The position numbers and the translations under genes are program-made. The notes beneath the pieces are model-generated. The model was not told where the DNA came from. It searched no databases and was given only the letters and a program-made list of their open reading frames with translations. 64,000 bases of DNA, from assembly GCF_000315625.1 (NCBI RefSeq), contig NW_005434611.1:1-64000 (forward strand). The letters are read 5' to 3'. The stretch is from Guillardia theta CCMP2712 (taxonomy: Eukaryota; Cryptophyceae; Pyrenomonadales; Geminigeraceae). Of the stretch, positions 41,253 to 52,395 are shown piece by piece; position 1 is the stretch's first letter, and each line of letters starts with the position of its first letter.

Positions 41253-43765
41253 ATGGGCGGATCCCAGAGCATCATGCGTGCCGCTATGATCCTCTTCCTC
41301 TGCCTGTCGTCCTTCCAGTCCCCATCCTCACCCTCCCTTCCTCTCTTTGCTTCCTCCTCCTCTTCCTCCTCTTCCTCCTCTTCATCCTCTTCCCGCTATT
41401 TTCTCTCTTCCTCCCCATCCTCGCCCCTCCTCTCCTTCCATCCTTCCCCTTCGTCTCCCGTTCCCTCTCGATACCCTTGCGGTATCCAATCTCAATCCGG
41501 GAGACTGAGAGGAGGGGGAGAGACTGTGAGTCAAGAAGAAATCATCAAGCGCTTGAATGAGATAGATGAGCTCTATGCTCAAGGGCAACTTACAGAGGGG
41601 CAGATGCAAACTGAGAGACAACGAATCATGGAAGACATTGCAAGAATGCTGGAGCTGAGGGCAGACGATGAGCATGGGGATGACGAGGAGCTGGACGAAA
41701 AAGATGATGACTACTACCTTAACTTGACTTCTGTCCGGATAGCGAACAACGAGTTGGCAAAAGCAAATGCCATAGGAAGAAGGGAGTTCGTCCACCTTGG
41801 TGACATCTATATGCGCTTGGATGGGAGGATGGAAGTTACAGACGAAGAGCTGAAGTTGCTGCGCCGGAGAAAGATGCGGTTTGCGAGTGAAGACAAGCTG
41901 GGATTTGCGGCATTCTGTTTTGCAGAGCCGAGGTGCCTTGCGAACGGGACCGTGGGTCCACAATGCAGGGGAAAGATTCGCCTATCAGGGAACGAGTGGG
42001 TGAGCCTGTGTTGTGGGAGAGAGAACTGAATGTTGGCATGCAGAGTCGTGTCCTTCTGGAAGCAAGCGGCTGAGGAGAGATGTAAGGAGCTGCTCGACCC
42101 CACCGGAAGACCCTCGGAGGAGATTTCCGGCATTGAATTCGTTGCAAACCGTGACATTGCAGTAGGCGAGCATATCATCAGTGGGTAACCTTTTCTCTTG
42201 TCCTGCTGCTGACTTTGCTCCTAGTCTTCTGCTACAACTACACTGGCCCTGAAAATCGAACGATCTTGCCCCTGCGATGTTCGCCCTATGGAAAGCTCAA
42301 ACGCGCACTGTGGATTCCTGAGAAGAGAATTCTAAACATTACAGTCGAGGAAGACATCTTTGCTGATGAGCCCTTTCACGTGGCGTTCGATTGCGATGTG
42401 AAGCTAGTGAAGAGAGCAGATGTGATCGACATCGGAGAAGAAGAGTTCCTCAACTCTTTGTTTGCTTCTCCTCCCATCAAAACTTTCAGCCGCTGGAAAA
42501 AGCGGCTCGATGCGGAGCGTGAAGATCTCCTGAACAAATCTGCGGGGATGAGTAAAAATCAGGGATGGGTTCTGAAAGATGAGTCGCTTCCTCTCATCCA
42601 ACCGGGAACTATCATGCAGCTTGTCAACCTCGAACAGAGGCCCGAGTACAACGGGAAGTTGGTAGCGATGGTGGGACGATCGATGGAGCGGTACCAAGTG
42701 CAGATGATCGATACAGGGAGGACGATCTTGGTCCGACCTCAAAACCTTAAGACAACAGATGCAGAAGTTGATGCTGGAAGCATTTCAAAGGCAGAGAGCC
42801 AAGCCTGGATCCTGCTCAACCAGTTGTATCCCAACGCAAGGGAGAACATATCCTTCTCAGACAAGCGATTGTACCAGCTCTCTGCAGAAGATCTGGAGAT
42901 CCTGGAACGGTTGAATCTCAGCTCGTACACCAACAAGTTCTTCTGGGATACGCAGCACAATGATGGAGGGCTGGGGAAGCAGATCATTCCTCCTCTTGGA
43001 ACGAGAGTCGATGAGATGGAAGAAATCGTTACCGTACCAAGGTGAGTGAGAGGATTGCTCTTGTGCATCTAAATCCCTTGCAGTGCAATCGAGATGCAGT
43101 ACAAGGATCGCTTTCAACCAAGACAAGCCATCATTGACTTCGGGCTCCAGACTGCAAGTCTGGCCAACAACCCCGCAAGGTCTTCTCCTTCACAATTCTG
43201 CATTGTCTCCCCCATTGCGCGTTCCTGACTGACTCCTCGCAGCATCCGAGAGCTCGTGGCGGCAGGCGCAAACTTGAGTACGAGAGTGTTTCCTGGATGT
43301 CCCCACGGAGACCACCTTCGCACTCCACTGCATGTGGCATGTTACGAGGGGAAGGAGGAGGCTGCGATGGTGATTTTGCTGCGCGCTAGTGCCTGGCTGA
43401 GTTTCCACAGGCGCTGTTGGAGCTCGGGGCGGATCCAAACGCACTGGACGAGACCGAGGCTACTCCTCTCCACATGGCAGGGGTGAAGGGGAGGACACGA
43501 CTGGTGAAGGAGCTCATGGAGTATGGAGCGGACCCAACCCTCAAAAATAAGTTCAACCACTCCTGCATTCAACGTATGTCTACGTAGATACCTGTAGCTC
43601 TATCTCACTCGGTATGCAGGAGCAATCTTCTGGGGTCAGTACGACGCGGCAAAGGCGATGCTGGACAAGGTCGGCAAGGCGTACGACAGGAGCGAGATAC
43701 GAGATATGAACCGGTACAGTGTACTTCTCTCGAAGAACGTGGAAAGGTTTCGACATGAGGATTAG
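41253..43765 (+). CDS. secretory-pathway protein with C-terminal ankyrin repeats (7 exons, 742 aa)
   Basis: Exons: 41253-41995, 42044-42180, 42225-43041, 43084-43179, 43243-43369, 43411-43573, 43620-43765, all in phase. The start MGGSQSIMRAAMILFLCLSS looks like a signal peptide, followed by a Ser tract and RGGG. The middle has GIEFVANRDIAVGEHIIIF, which resembles the last strand region of SET domains (xxFxAxRDIxxGEEI), but the upstream SET core is not evident to me. The C-terminal 130 residues hold ankyrin-type units: TPLHVACYEGKEEAAM, LLELGADPNALDETEATPLH and LMEYGADPTLKNKF. Function unknown. The mix of signal peptide and ankyrin repeats is uncommon and could instead reflect a plastid-targeting leader. 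Confidence 0.75.
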
Positions 43766-43789
43766 AGTCGTTTCGCACTCAGTGCGGCA

Positions 43790-44060
43790 GTGTGGTCAGT
43801 TTATGATTCAACTTGGGTGAACTTTGAGTAAATCGCCACCCCAGAATGATCAATGCCAGGATTACGGGCGGCACGGGCTGCACTGGAGTCCCATCGCGGC
43901 CGTCGGGCGCTACGGCCCGGCGCACAGTGCGGCAAGCGCCTGAGCCCGGCCTGCCGCGGACTGGCCGCGCCCCGCCGGGCGCCGGTCCCGCCGGCCCCCG
44001 GCCCCAAGTTGGGCCCGGCGCCGGCCAGGGACTCCGGAAAGGTCACTGGAGTAACCAAGT
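43790..44060. repeat. GC-rich island 4
   Basis: Abrupt rise to GC-rich sequence (GGCCCGG, CGCCGG and CAGTG words) between two genes, with normal composition on both sides. ORFs inside are shadows. Confidence 0.55.
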
Positions 44061-44149
44061 AGGTCGGAGTTCTAAGTAGACGTTGATGTCTCCCTCGTTT
44101 TCACCTGGGCGAACTTGCTGACCAGCAACAGGCCTCAAGGCGAAGCCGC

Positions 44150-44965
44150 ATGGCAGGGAGGGTGAGCGCCGCCATGCGGGAGGTGCTGGGACAGGCGACG
44201 GGGCTGCTGCAGTTTGGCTGCCTCCTCCACTGCTTCCATGAGCACATCCTTGACGTTACCATCTGTATCGGGCCCTCCATGATCCCTACCTTCAACCTGG
44301 AGGGTGATGTCGTCCTGGTGGAGTTCTGGACCACGCGGAGGCAGAAGCTTGTGAATGGAGATGTCGTTGTCGCCAAGTCCCCGACAAACCCCAAGCAGAC
44401 AGTGTGCAAACGAATCTGCGGGATGGTGAGGAAGGAGGAGGAGCAGGCAGAGACGTGCTCACTTTCATGGCAGCCTGGTGAGATCGTCCGAGTGGCCCCA
44501 CAGCATCCCTTCCAGAGTGCACGGAACTTCCTGGTGAGCAACAGGGGAAGGCAGGAGGGCAGCATGTAGGGGGGCAGCGTATAGGAGGGTAGCGTGTAGA
44601 TCGGCAGCATGTACAACAGCAGCAACGGCAGCATGTACAACTGCAGCATGTTGGGAACGAGGGCGGGGGAGAAGGCAAGGGGGAGGAGGAGAGGAGGGAA
44701 GGTGAGAAGAGGCCGGATATCAACCCTCATGGTGTTGTACAGGTTCCAGATGGACATGTGTGGCTGCAAGGAGACAACCTTCCCAACTCGACCGACTCGA
44801 GACACTACGGTCCTGTTCCTCTCGCTCTCATCCGGGGGAAGGTGTTCTACAAGGCACGTCGGGTCTCCCTGCCGTTCTAGTCTGACTTGCTCGCGTCAGA
44901 TCTGGCCTCTGGGGGAAGCAGGAGTTGTGGAGTCGAAGTTGATGAACCAGGAGTTGAAGGACTAG
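44150..44965 (+). CDS. IMP1: mitochondrial inner membrane protease subunit 1-like S26 peptidase (4 exons, 170 aa)
   Basis: Exons: 44150-44425, 44474-44533, 44743-44853, 44900-44965. The catalytic serine is in CIGPSMIPT (Ser43) and the general base lysine in VCKRICGM (Lys87). [20 protein letters not shown] is the conserved C-terminal box of the IMP/LepB family. Together with its length this indicates the subunit that trims presequences from proteins sorted to the intermembrane space. The family keeps one N-terminal membrane helix (here about 16-35). Intron 3 (44854-44899) has a GC donor (AAG|GCACGT). Intron 2 holds GGCAGCATGTA-type short repeats. IMP1 is preferred over IMP2 from the RxxG/HYGPV context, with moderate certainty. 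Confidence 0.88.
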
Positions 44966-44996
44966 ACAGTTTCATCCCTTCATTGTCACCATGAAG

Positions 44997-45847
44997 TCAA
45001 ACAGTTGCTGCCTCGGAGTGCTCGAACTCCGGCAGCTTCTTGGTAAGGAGGAACCAAGCGTAGATAGCGGAGAAGAGGAAGAACATTCCGATGACGGGCT
45101 GGGCGGGAGGATGTCAGTGTGATCAGCCTTTGAAGAGCAACAATTCACACCCAGTTGTAACCAGCCCATTCAGAAGAGAAGATCTGTTTGTACCTGTGCG
45201 GTACAGGTACAATCAGTTGTTGCATGAACAACATCATGGCATGTCAAGAAAATTCCAAACTGACCCCAAGACAAGAGTTGATGTGCTGAAACATAATAAA
45301 TATCCCTGAGCAAAAATCTTCCTTACGAACGGATCCGGGACCTCTCTTGTCTTCCACACCTGCGAGATGATTCTCACTTAAACAAGAGGATCAGCAAGAT
45401 ACACTGAGCAACAAGAAGCAGACGGGGTGAAGAGAAAGGGCAGAACAACTAGGATAACAGGGACAGCTGAGTCAGACCAGGACGGGGTGAAGAGAAAGGG
45501 GAGAACAACAAGGATAACAGGGACAGCTGAGTCAGACCAGCCAACTCTGGGAGAAGATGAGCGCTCCATACAAACGAATGATGGTGTTGGCTTGCTCTGC
45601 CATTATCCTGCACCCTTGCTCCTCGCCTTTGAGATTCATAAAGATCTCGTACAACTACAAGTAGATCACGTCAGTCAACCAAAGTTTTGAAACAAGTGCA
45701 CGGAAACAGAGATGTGAATTCGGAATGTCCCTGGCAAGCGCTTTCTCACCTGTGGGTGGACAATCGCAATTGCTCCTGTCACGGCTGCTAAGAAAGCATG
45801 AATGCCTGCACAACCACGACTGTGAGACCCGATGATAATACAACTCG

Positions 45848-45904
<57 letters not shown>

Positions 45905-46112
45905 GGGTGGAGGAATCACCGTAAATCATATCCAGTTGCTTCTTCTTTGCATAGAGATTCGTGGAAAACCTTCTTTGTCTGTTCTGCTGCGAAGACGTGC
46001 TGTTCTGCTCGGATTGATTTGATCCCGAGGGCCTCAGACATGTGGGTGTGAAGCCGTCGTCGTCGTCTTCGTCGTCTGAGCAGGGGGTGTTTTTAGAGGT
46101 CAACCGAACCAT
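44997..46112 (-). CDS. small multi-pass membrane protein, unrecognised (5 exons, 166 aa)
   Basis: Exons: 46112-45920, 45805-45750, 45654-45538, 45359-45327, 45098-44997. All junctions keep phase. The N-terminal 60 residues are hydrophilic with an acidic run (SDDEDDDDG) and a basic patch. Three hydrophobic segments follow: HAFLAAVTGAIAIVHP, IIRLYGALIFSQSWL and PVIGMFFLFSAIYAWFLL, then a short tail ending SEAATV. The spacing resembles small ER or mitochondrial membrane proteins, but I cannot name the family. Intron 1 contains a (CAGG)n microsatellite and intron 3 a 60-bp duplication that includes its splice donor. Convergent with the IMP1 gene, 31 bases between stops. Confidence 0.7.
45421..45540. 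repeat. 60-bp tandem duplication spanning a splice donor
   Basis: 45421-45480 and 45481-45540 differ at only two positions. On the minus strand each copy begins with the last bases of the exon ending in TGG CTG and its GTCTGAC donor, so the intron carries a decoy copy of its own donor. Confidence 0.95.
45848..45903. repeat. tetranucleotide microsatellite (CAGG)n, about 14 copies
   Basis: Perfect CAGG units inside intron 1 of the small membrane protein gene. Confidence 0.97.
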
Positions 46113-46995
46113 GCTAAATCCGTCAAAGAGGCGGCAAGGGGATGGGTCGGAGGTTCAGAGCAGGTCTTCCTGTGTAAGCGCTCAAGGACGTCTGATGCTG
46201 CTGCTCATAGCTCCTCCGCACTCCTGTCACAATCTTCGGCGTCAAACATGGTACCGCAAGGTTGGGGGTAGGAAATGGGCAGAAGAGCACTGGTACAAGA
46301 ACAAACATGATCCGAAAAGTCGAAGCACAGACAGCTGCTCAACAATGCAACACATGTTGCTTGCGGGTGCCATATCAGCGCTATGCTGCTCCATCACCGT
46401 CGCCATTGTCGTCGCCCCGTCTTCGTTGCATCCCGCCATGGCTTCCGGGCTCTTCAACTAGGGGTAGGGGTACTGATGGAGACTGCAAGAGTAATGAAAA
46501 AGACGGGTACTTTCAGCAAAGAAAGGGGGTGATGTTTGATTGTGGTGGGTAGGGTTGGCCGAGGACTGCTCCGATGGTCGTATTGAAATTGTTCGACTAC
46601 TCGAGGAACGAGGAAACATGGGAGGAGGAGGAGGAGGAGGAGGAGGAGGAGGAGGAGGAGGAGGAGGAGGAGGAGGAGAGGGGAGGGGGAGGAGGATGAA
46701 ACGTGGAAATGGGAATTTCCGGAGACGATACAGAGAGGGAGAGGAGCGGAGAGAAAACAGCAGAGGAAGGCGACAGGCATGGTTGAGTTCGAGGTCAGCT
46801 GGGGAGGGAAGAATAAAGCAGGACGGCCCGAGTGACAATCGAGAGGCAGAGATGTGGCTTTGGATGCGATTTAGCTACACGTGGAGACTAACAACATGCT
46901 GTCAGGTGTTGAGAACAGCTGCTGGATCGATGTGATATCAAGAGTGGAGGACCGCCGCCTGCCCTGATGTAAATTCGATCGACATCGGCTCTGAA
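46113..46995. other. divergent intergenic region with a (GGA)n tract
   Basis: Lies between the minus-strand membrane protein and the plus-strand glycosyltransferase, so it must contain both promoters. 46620-46680 is a (GGA) run of about 20 copies. The poly-Gly/poly-Pro ORFs there are artefacts. Confidence 0.6.
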
Positions 46996-48873
46996 ATGTC
47001 ACTTTCCAAGAGCATCATACTCCTCCTCGTCTTCTCTCTCTCTGCTTCTTGTGTTCAGAGTATCTCCATAGAGTTCGAGCATCTCGGAGCCCGAGTTTAC
47101 CTCATCGACGGGAAAAACACCTGGTACCAGATCCACTTCCTCGTCACCGACATTCCTCACGAGCGATCTTCGCACACATTCAAGTTGGAGATGCAGACGG
47201 CATGGAACGATGGCGAGTGGGAGAAGACAGGATACATGGATCATGTGCGGGCTCCTTTCCCTGCGCGCAGAAGTGCGGGGATGAACATCAACTTCCACGG
47301 CACGCTGAGGCTCCGAGCTGTTTTGAAGGACTTGGACGCGCTGGACAAGAACGAGACTTTCACACGAGACGCCTCCATCCAGGTGCTCAAGGTCAAGGAT
47401 GCTCCTATGTATGTCGCTGCGCGACTGAGGATGGGTCAGACCTTGAAGGTCCTAGAGCCCAACGACGAGCATGTCCAGTCGCTGGCTGCGTTCGCTCTGA
47501 ACGAGTTCTCAGCAACAGCAAGGTTGCCGTATGACGAGATCGTGAGCGCTGCTATGATCAAAGTCAGCGCAGACAGAGAGGAGTACGTGATCACCACTCG
47601 GTGTGCGCTCGAGTCACAGTACTGCAAGGTCGGGGGCCTGTTCATGTTCGGTATCTCCCGGACAGACCGCGATCAGAAGATCCACCTTGACATTACGCAT
47701 GCCGGGGGAGTTCCTTCGGGCATGTGGAGCAAGAATGCTCCGAGATCGTGGAGGGAGGCCGTTGAAGAAGGATACTGTGAGGCGTCTGAGCCTGTGCTCG
47801 AGGCCAGCTTTCTTCCTTGGACGAGGAGAGGAGCGAGGATAAGCGAACAGAACGTAATCAACATCCTGAACAGCCCGAACAAACTTTGCTGGCAGAGGCT
47901 GAAGGTCATCAACAATGAGCTCTACATTGAACAACCTCAGGTGGATCGGATGGGAATCAAGTTGCCCGAAGACGACAAGTGGTATACCTCCTGCCTGGCT
48001 GAGATGGTTCTGGACGTCCTTCAAGACTTCAGGCTCCCGGATGTCGACCTTTGCGTTTCCGAGGAGCTGCCACAGGTACTGAAGGGGGAGAACCATGCTT
48101 CTCTCTCTATGACCATCAGCAGTGCGCATATGGACATCGTCATCCCCGACCTCTTCTTTCGCTATTGGAACCCTGACAACGTCGTGCCGCACGACTGGTA
48201 CAAACCTCCCCAAGACTGGTCCAAGTACATTCAAGGCAACGTGCTCAAGTGGGAGGAGCGGGTCCCTAAGCTGTGGTGGAGGGGAACGGTGTCCTCCTGG
48301 CACATGAGCGCACGAGGGGAGCTCGTGAAGCTCGGCAGGCAGTTTCCGGATCTGATCGATGCCAAAGCCCTCCGAGTGGTCGGGCCAGCGTTGAATGAGA
48401 CGTGGGAGGGGGTGGAGGAGGTGCTAGCGCAGGTGCGGGAAGGAGGGAAGGGGATCAAGACTGATCACAACGAGCAATTCAAGTTCAAGTATGTCATCTG
48501 CACTCACGGCCCCCACAACCACTGGAGCAACAGGTTCCGCTCGCTGCTCTCCAGCGGGGCAGCCGTCTTCAAGCAGGAGGCTTCCCTCCGCGAGTTCTGG
48601 GAGTTTGAGCTCCAGCCCTTCGTTCACTTCATCCCCCTCAGCGAGGACCTGTCAGACCTGGTGGAGATGGTCGAGTGGGCCATCGAGCACGACGAGGAGG
48701 TCAGGAGGATCGTGCAGAATGCGCTTGAGTTCGTGAGGACGCGGCTGACTCCGCAGCGGATAATCTGCTACTGGGCGAACCTGCTCGAAGCTTACGGAGG
48801 GAGGATGAGCTACACGCCGACCGTCTCGCCTAACGCTTCTCTCTACTACAACGTGGCGGCTTACATGCGATGA
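46996..48873 (+). CDS. GT90/CAP10-like (POGLUT/KDELC type) glycosyltransferase, single exon, 625 aa
   Basis: An uninterrupted 626-codon frame. The signal peptide is MSLSKSIILLLVFSLSASCV. An N-terminal domain of about 200 residues precedes the GT90 region, which has IPDLFFRYWN, KLWWRGTVSS, then KFKYVICTHG, NRFRSLLSSGAAVFKQ, and HFIPLSEDLSDLVEMVEWA: the conserved C-terminal half of CAP10/POGLUT enzymes (W..RG, SxRFKxLL, GS.V.K, YxPVxxDLSDL). These transfer sugars (glucose or xylose) to secreted proteins or polysaccharides in the ER or Golgi. The sugar and acceptor here cannot be told. Unlike most neighbours it has no intron. Several N-glycosylation sequons fit a lumenal location. Convergent with the J-protein gene, 265 bases apart. 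Confidence 0.85.
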   Translation: MSLSKSIILLLVFSLSASCVQSISIEFEHLGARVYLIDGKNTWYQIHFLVTDIPHERSSHTFKLEMQTAWNDGEWEKTGYMDHVRAPFPARRSAGMNINFHGTLRLRAVLKDLDALDKNETFTRDASIQVLKVKDAPMYVAARLRMGQTLKVLEPNDEHVQSLAAFALNEFSATARLPYDEIVSAAMIKVSADREEYVITTRCALESQYCKVGGLFMFGISRTDRDQKIHLDITHAGGVPSGMWSKNAPRSWREAVEEGYCEASEPVLEASFLPWTRRGARISEQNVINILNSPNKLCWQRLKVINNELYIEQPQVDRMGIKLPEDDKWYTSCLAEMVLDVLQDFRLPDVDLCVSEELPQVLKGENHASLSMTISSAHMDIVIPDLFFRYWNPDNVVPHDWYKPPQDWSKYIQGNVLKWEERVPKLWWRGTVSSWHMSARGELVKLGRQFPDLIDAKALRVVGPALNETWEGVEEVLAQVREGGKGIKTDHNEQFKFKYVICTHGPHNHWSNRFRSLLSSGAAVFKQEASLREFWEFELQPFVHFIPLSEDLSDLVEMVEWAIEHDEEVRRIVQNALEFVRTRLTPQRIICYWANLLEAYGGRMSYTPTVSPNASLYYNVAAYMR

Positions 48874-49138
48874 ACGCAGAAGTTGTCTGATTGACGTGAC
48901 TGTCGGGGTGTCTCATATTGTTTTTATGGGTTATTGCTATCTCACCAACACTTCTTCTCCTACCTTAGCTGTTTGTATTACTCTTGCAGCTCTCAGCTCT
49001 GCCTTGACTTGTGCTATACATACATACAAGATCTTTCTGTCCCTGCCGTACCAGCTGCTCATCAGACTTCAATGGCTCGAGTGCCATGACCCTCCGCGCA
49101 TGCTCGGTGCGTCCCCCGCGCTCAGCGATCGAGTGAAC

Positions 49139-50297
49139 TCACTGGATTCCTTGAGGGAGGACGACTTGGTTGGCGTGTTCGACCTCTTGTGCTTGTCCCT
49201 CTGTCGCAGCTGCTGGACGAGTCAACGTGAGTGGCTCGCATGTAACTTGCCGCACCTTCTTGTCGTACTCCGCGCGCTTGTCGGGGTCAGTCAAGACCTG
49301 ATGCGCCTGGTTGATGGCAAAGAACTTCTGATTTGCTGTCGGATCGCCGACATTGCGATCAGGGTGGAACTGCCTGGCTAGTCTCTTGAACATGTCTTGA
49401 ATCTCTTTCGCTGCAACACAACTCATCGACAGGGATGCAAGCGACGGGCGACTCACAAGAGCTATCCCTTGACACGCCGAGCAGCGTGTAGTGATCGATC
49501 TCCACGTCACTGGAAGGAGCTTCCGAGCTCGCTCTCACGTTGGGCCTGCGTCTTCCCTTTGCTCCTCCTTTGATCTCTTCCTGTTGTTGTCCAGCACTCT
49601 CTGACTCCTTGGAACGCAGCAGAGAACCGTCGTCCAACATAAACAAGTGCTCGGGAAGGACCTTGAAGAGCATCAGTAGACAGATTGAAGCTGAAACAAG
49701 GAGAGACCTTGAGCAATCTGTTGGGCTGATTCAACAGGCTGACTACCGTCTTGTCTCCTTCTTGTCGCACAAGGGTGCATAACTGACCATTGAGCTCGTA
49801 CGACCGTTGCAACCCCTGGAGGCGGAAGGAATGCGCATGTTTCCTGATGCTCTCGGCATCGTTGGTGGACGTGGTTCTCCTGAATGCGAATCCTCCCTTC
49901 GCCTTCTCACCCTCGTCCCCTTGGGATATATCGTCACTACTCCTCGTTCTGCTGATACCTTCTTCAACACTCCTCGTTCTGCTGATACCTTCACTCCTCT
50001 TCGTTCTGCTGATACCTTCTTCAGGGCTTCTCGTTCTGCTGACACCTTCTTGAACACTCCTCGTTCTGCTGTAAACTTCTCCATTATTCCTTGTTCTGCT
50101 GATGCCTTCTTCACTCCATTTTATTCTGCTGTTAGCTTCTCCACTGCTCTTCGCTCTGCTGATGCCTTCACCCGTGCTGAGTTTCTGCATCGTGAGGTCT
50201 AGGAAGTCTTCATACTGCTCATGAGAAAGTCAGTTGCTGATGATAGAGGCATACATGAATGGAGGAGAGGTGTTGAGACCTTGCTGTGATCGTTCAT
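49139..50297 (-). CDS. J-domain (DnaJ/HSP40) protein with an N-terminal 9-residue repeat (4 exons, about 333 aa)
   Basis: Exons: 50297-50280 (MNDHSK), 50214-49708, 49661-49457, 49410-49139. The J-domain spans DHYTLLGVSRDSS to about YDKKVRQ, with the catalytic HPD in RQFHPDRN. It would stimulate an Hsp70. The N-terminal third contains about ten imperfect copies of the unit EEGISRTRS (residues about 20-100), basic and Ser-rich. A middle segment, YELNGQLCTLVRQEGDKTVV followed by EHLFMLDDGSLL, resembles a small beta-sheet domain that I cannot name. No Gly/Phe or zinc-finger region and no membrane span, so it is a class C J-protein. The first exon and the last 35 codons are the least certain parts. 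Confidence 0.8.
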
Positions 50298-51173
50298 TTC
50301 GTGCCCTCTGAAGAGCTGTGGAGAGGATTGGAAGACTTGCGAACCCTTCACATCAGAGTGAGGAGTAAAACTTCAGGAACAAATTCATCGTCAGTCTCAC
50401 CTCCTTTGTTCCCTGCTTGTTGTGTTCTGCTCCAAATGTCCGCCTCCGATGTTCTATCGCCCTCTGCCTTGCTGAGCTCTCTTTGACCTGAACGTCACTT
50501 GCATTCTGTCCATGAAGTCAAAGTTGTCGAAAAATCGTGTTACGTCACAACAGAAATACGAAGTGACATGAATGTTTGCCTGCTACTCGACTCTGCCTGC
50601 TGCCTTCATCTCTTCCACCTCTCTTTTCTCTCGTCTTCTCTTTCCTCTTCTCTCCCATCTCCTGTCCTCGCTCCTTCGCTTTCAGCATCTGATCCCTGCA
50701 TTCGCATTACCAGCATGTTCGATGATTTGCGCCCGCAACTGGCAATATCATGATAAGGTAGGGTAGATCACCCCACCTTACGGACTGTCTACCTAAAGTG
50801 CTTCAAACGTAGGGTACTTTTGCTGTAGCGTGGGGTAGGGTACATGACAATTTCCGAAAAAAAATTGACTGCTACTACTGAATTCACTCAAAGAAGTAAC
50901 TGATAATTTCTAGTACAAATCTAACATCAACCTGGCGCTATCCACGGTTGTATGACGGGTGAGTCATCATTCAGAGAGTCGCTTGTGACTTGATGAGATT
51001 TACATGCTACACAACTTGAACATCTATACACCATCAACCTCCTCACCCATCCCGGTCAAACACAACTCGGATCGGCTTCTTCTTGCTCGCCTGCATGGCG
51101 ACGCGCGTGAAAGCTCTACGGCACCAGGAGCGTCAGAGGAGCATCGGCCGTCCCTCTTCACCTCTGCTGCGAC
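50298..51173. other. intergenic upstream of the J-protein gene
   Basis: No convincing coding signal. 50755-50850 has short inverted GTAGGGT/ACCCCAC words. The 3' end of the next minus-strand gene may extend into it. Confidence 0.4.
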
Positions 51174-52338
51174 TCAGTTGCTCGGAGACTGTTGGCGAGG
51201 ACAGGCGGCCGTTCCAGCACGTCCGTTCCTTGTCCAGCTAGCGCCAAGCTTTCCCTCACCTGCTCCACTTTGCGCCTCATGCGTAGGTTGGGATCTGGTC
51301 AGAAAGTGAGGGAGAAGGGCGAGGGCTAGCGTGTGCTTGCCAGCTGAATGCGACATCCTCTCTCGCTCATTCCTTGCCTCCATCTCCGTCGTCAGCCTCT
51401 CCTGCAGGAGCAATGAGATCGAGGCGAGAGGCAGGAGGAGGCTGCCTTCAGGTTCGTGTTCTTCTTGACCAGAAGCTTCATCGACTTCTCTATGCTTTCC
51501 CACGCATCGCCCTCCTCGTCCTCCTCGTCCTGGCCCTCCAACGAGGAGTCTGCATGGCGCATGGAGGGGAACAGCGGGTCCCATTGACTGTACGAGGCAT
51601 CAGGACTGAACAAGGGAAGTAGTGGTCTACCTGTGAGGCCGGGCGTCGTCGAGCTGCTGACGCTTGAGATCAGCTCGCAGCATGTTGCTGATTTGAATGA
51701 GTTTGTCTCGCTCAGCTGTAACTCGCTTGAGGGCGTTCTGACAGTCAACAATCAGATCCGACTTGCCCGTCTGTGAAATCATCTCCTCCTCCTCCTCTCA
51801 ATGCACTTGGGCTCCTCCCTCCTCCCTCCCCGCTCCTCCTTCCCCGCTCCTCCCTCCACCTTCCTGCCTCTCACCCCCTTCCCAATCTCACGTCCTCCCG
51901 CGAGGTTTACCTCCGTCTTCCTCAATCGACTCGAAAAATTCGCCTTCTCTATCTGCTCCCCACCACTGATGTTCTCGATCTCAGATCGCATCTGACTGAT
52001 GACTTCTCGCAGCCTCAGGTTTTGATCCTGTGAGCGACTCGTCAGGCCTTGCCTTCCTTCGGACCAGCCTCACCTCAAGCTCGTGTATCCTCGTCCGCAC
52101 CCTCCTCCCGTCTCCTCCTATCACATCTCGCGAGCTTGCTCGTGACATCTTCCTCCCCTCGTCAGCCGGGCAAGCAGTGACAACCTCTTCCTTCACCTCG
52201 CTGTCTCCCGTCGTCGGTCTCCTTCCATCAAAGTCCAACGTTCCTGGCCTGTGAGCAGATGAAAATATCACCAGATGACAGCGGACCAAGACAAGGCAAG
52301 ATGGTGAGGACGAGGCAAGGAGAGGACGAGGACGAGGA

Positions 52339-52395
<57 letters not shown>

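Noticed and set aside
46454-46838. Poly-Pro, poly-Leu and poly-Gly ORFs
   Set aside because: Produced by the (GGA)n tract at 46620-46680 in the divergent promoter region.
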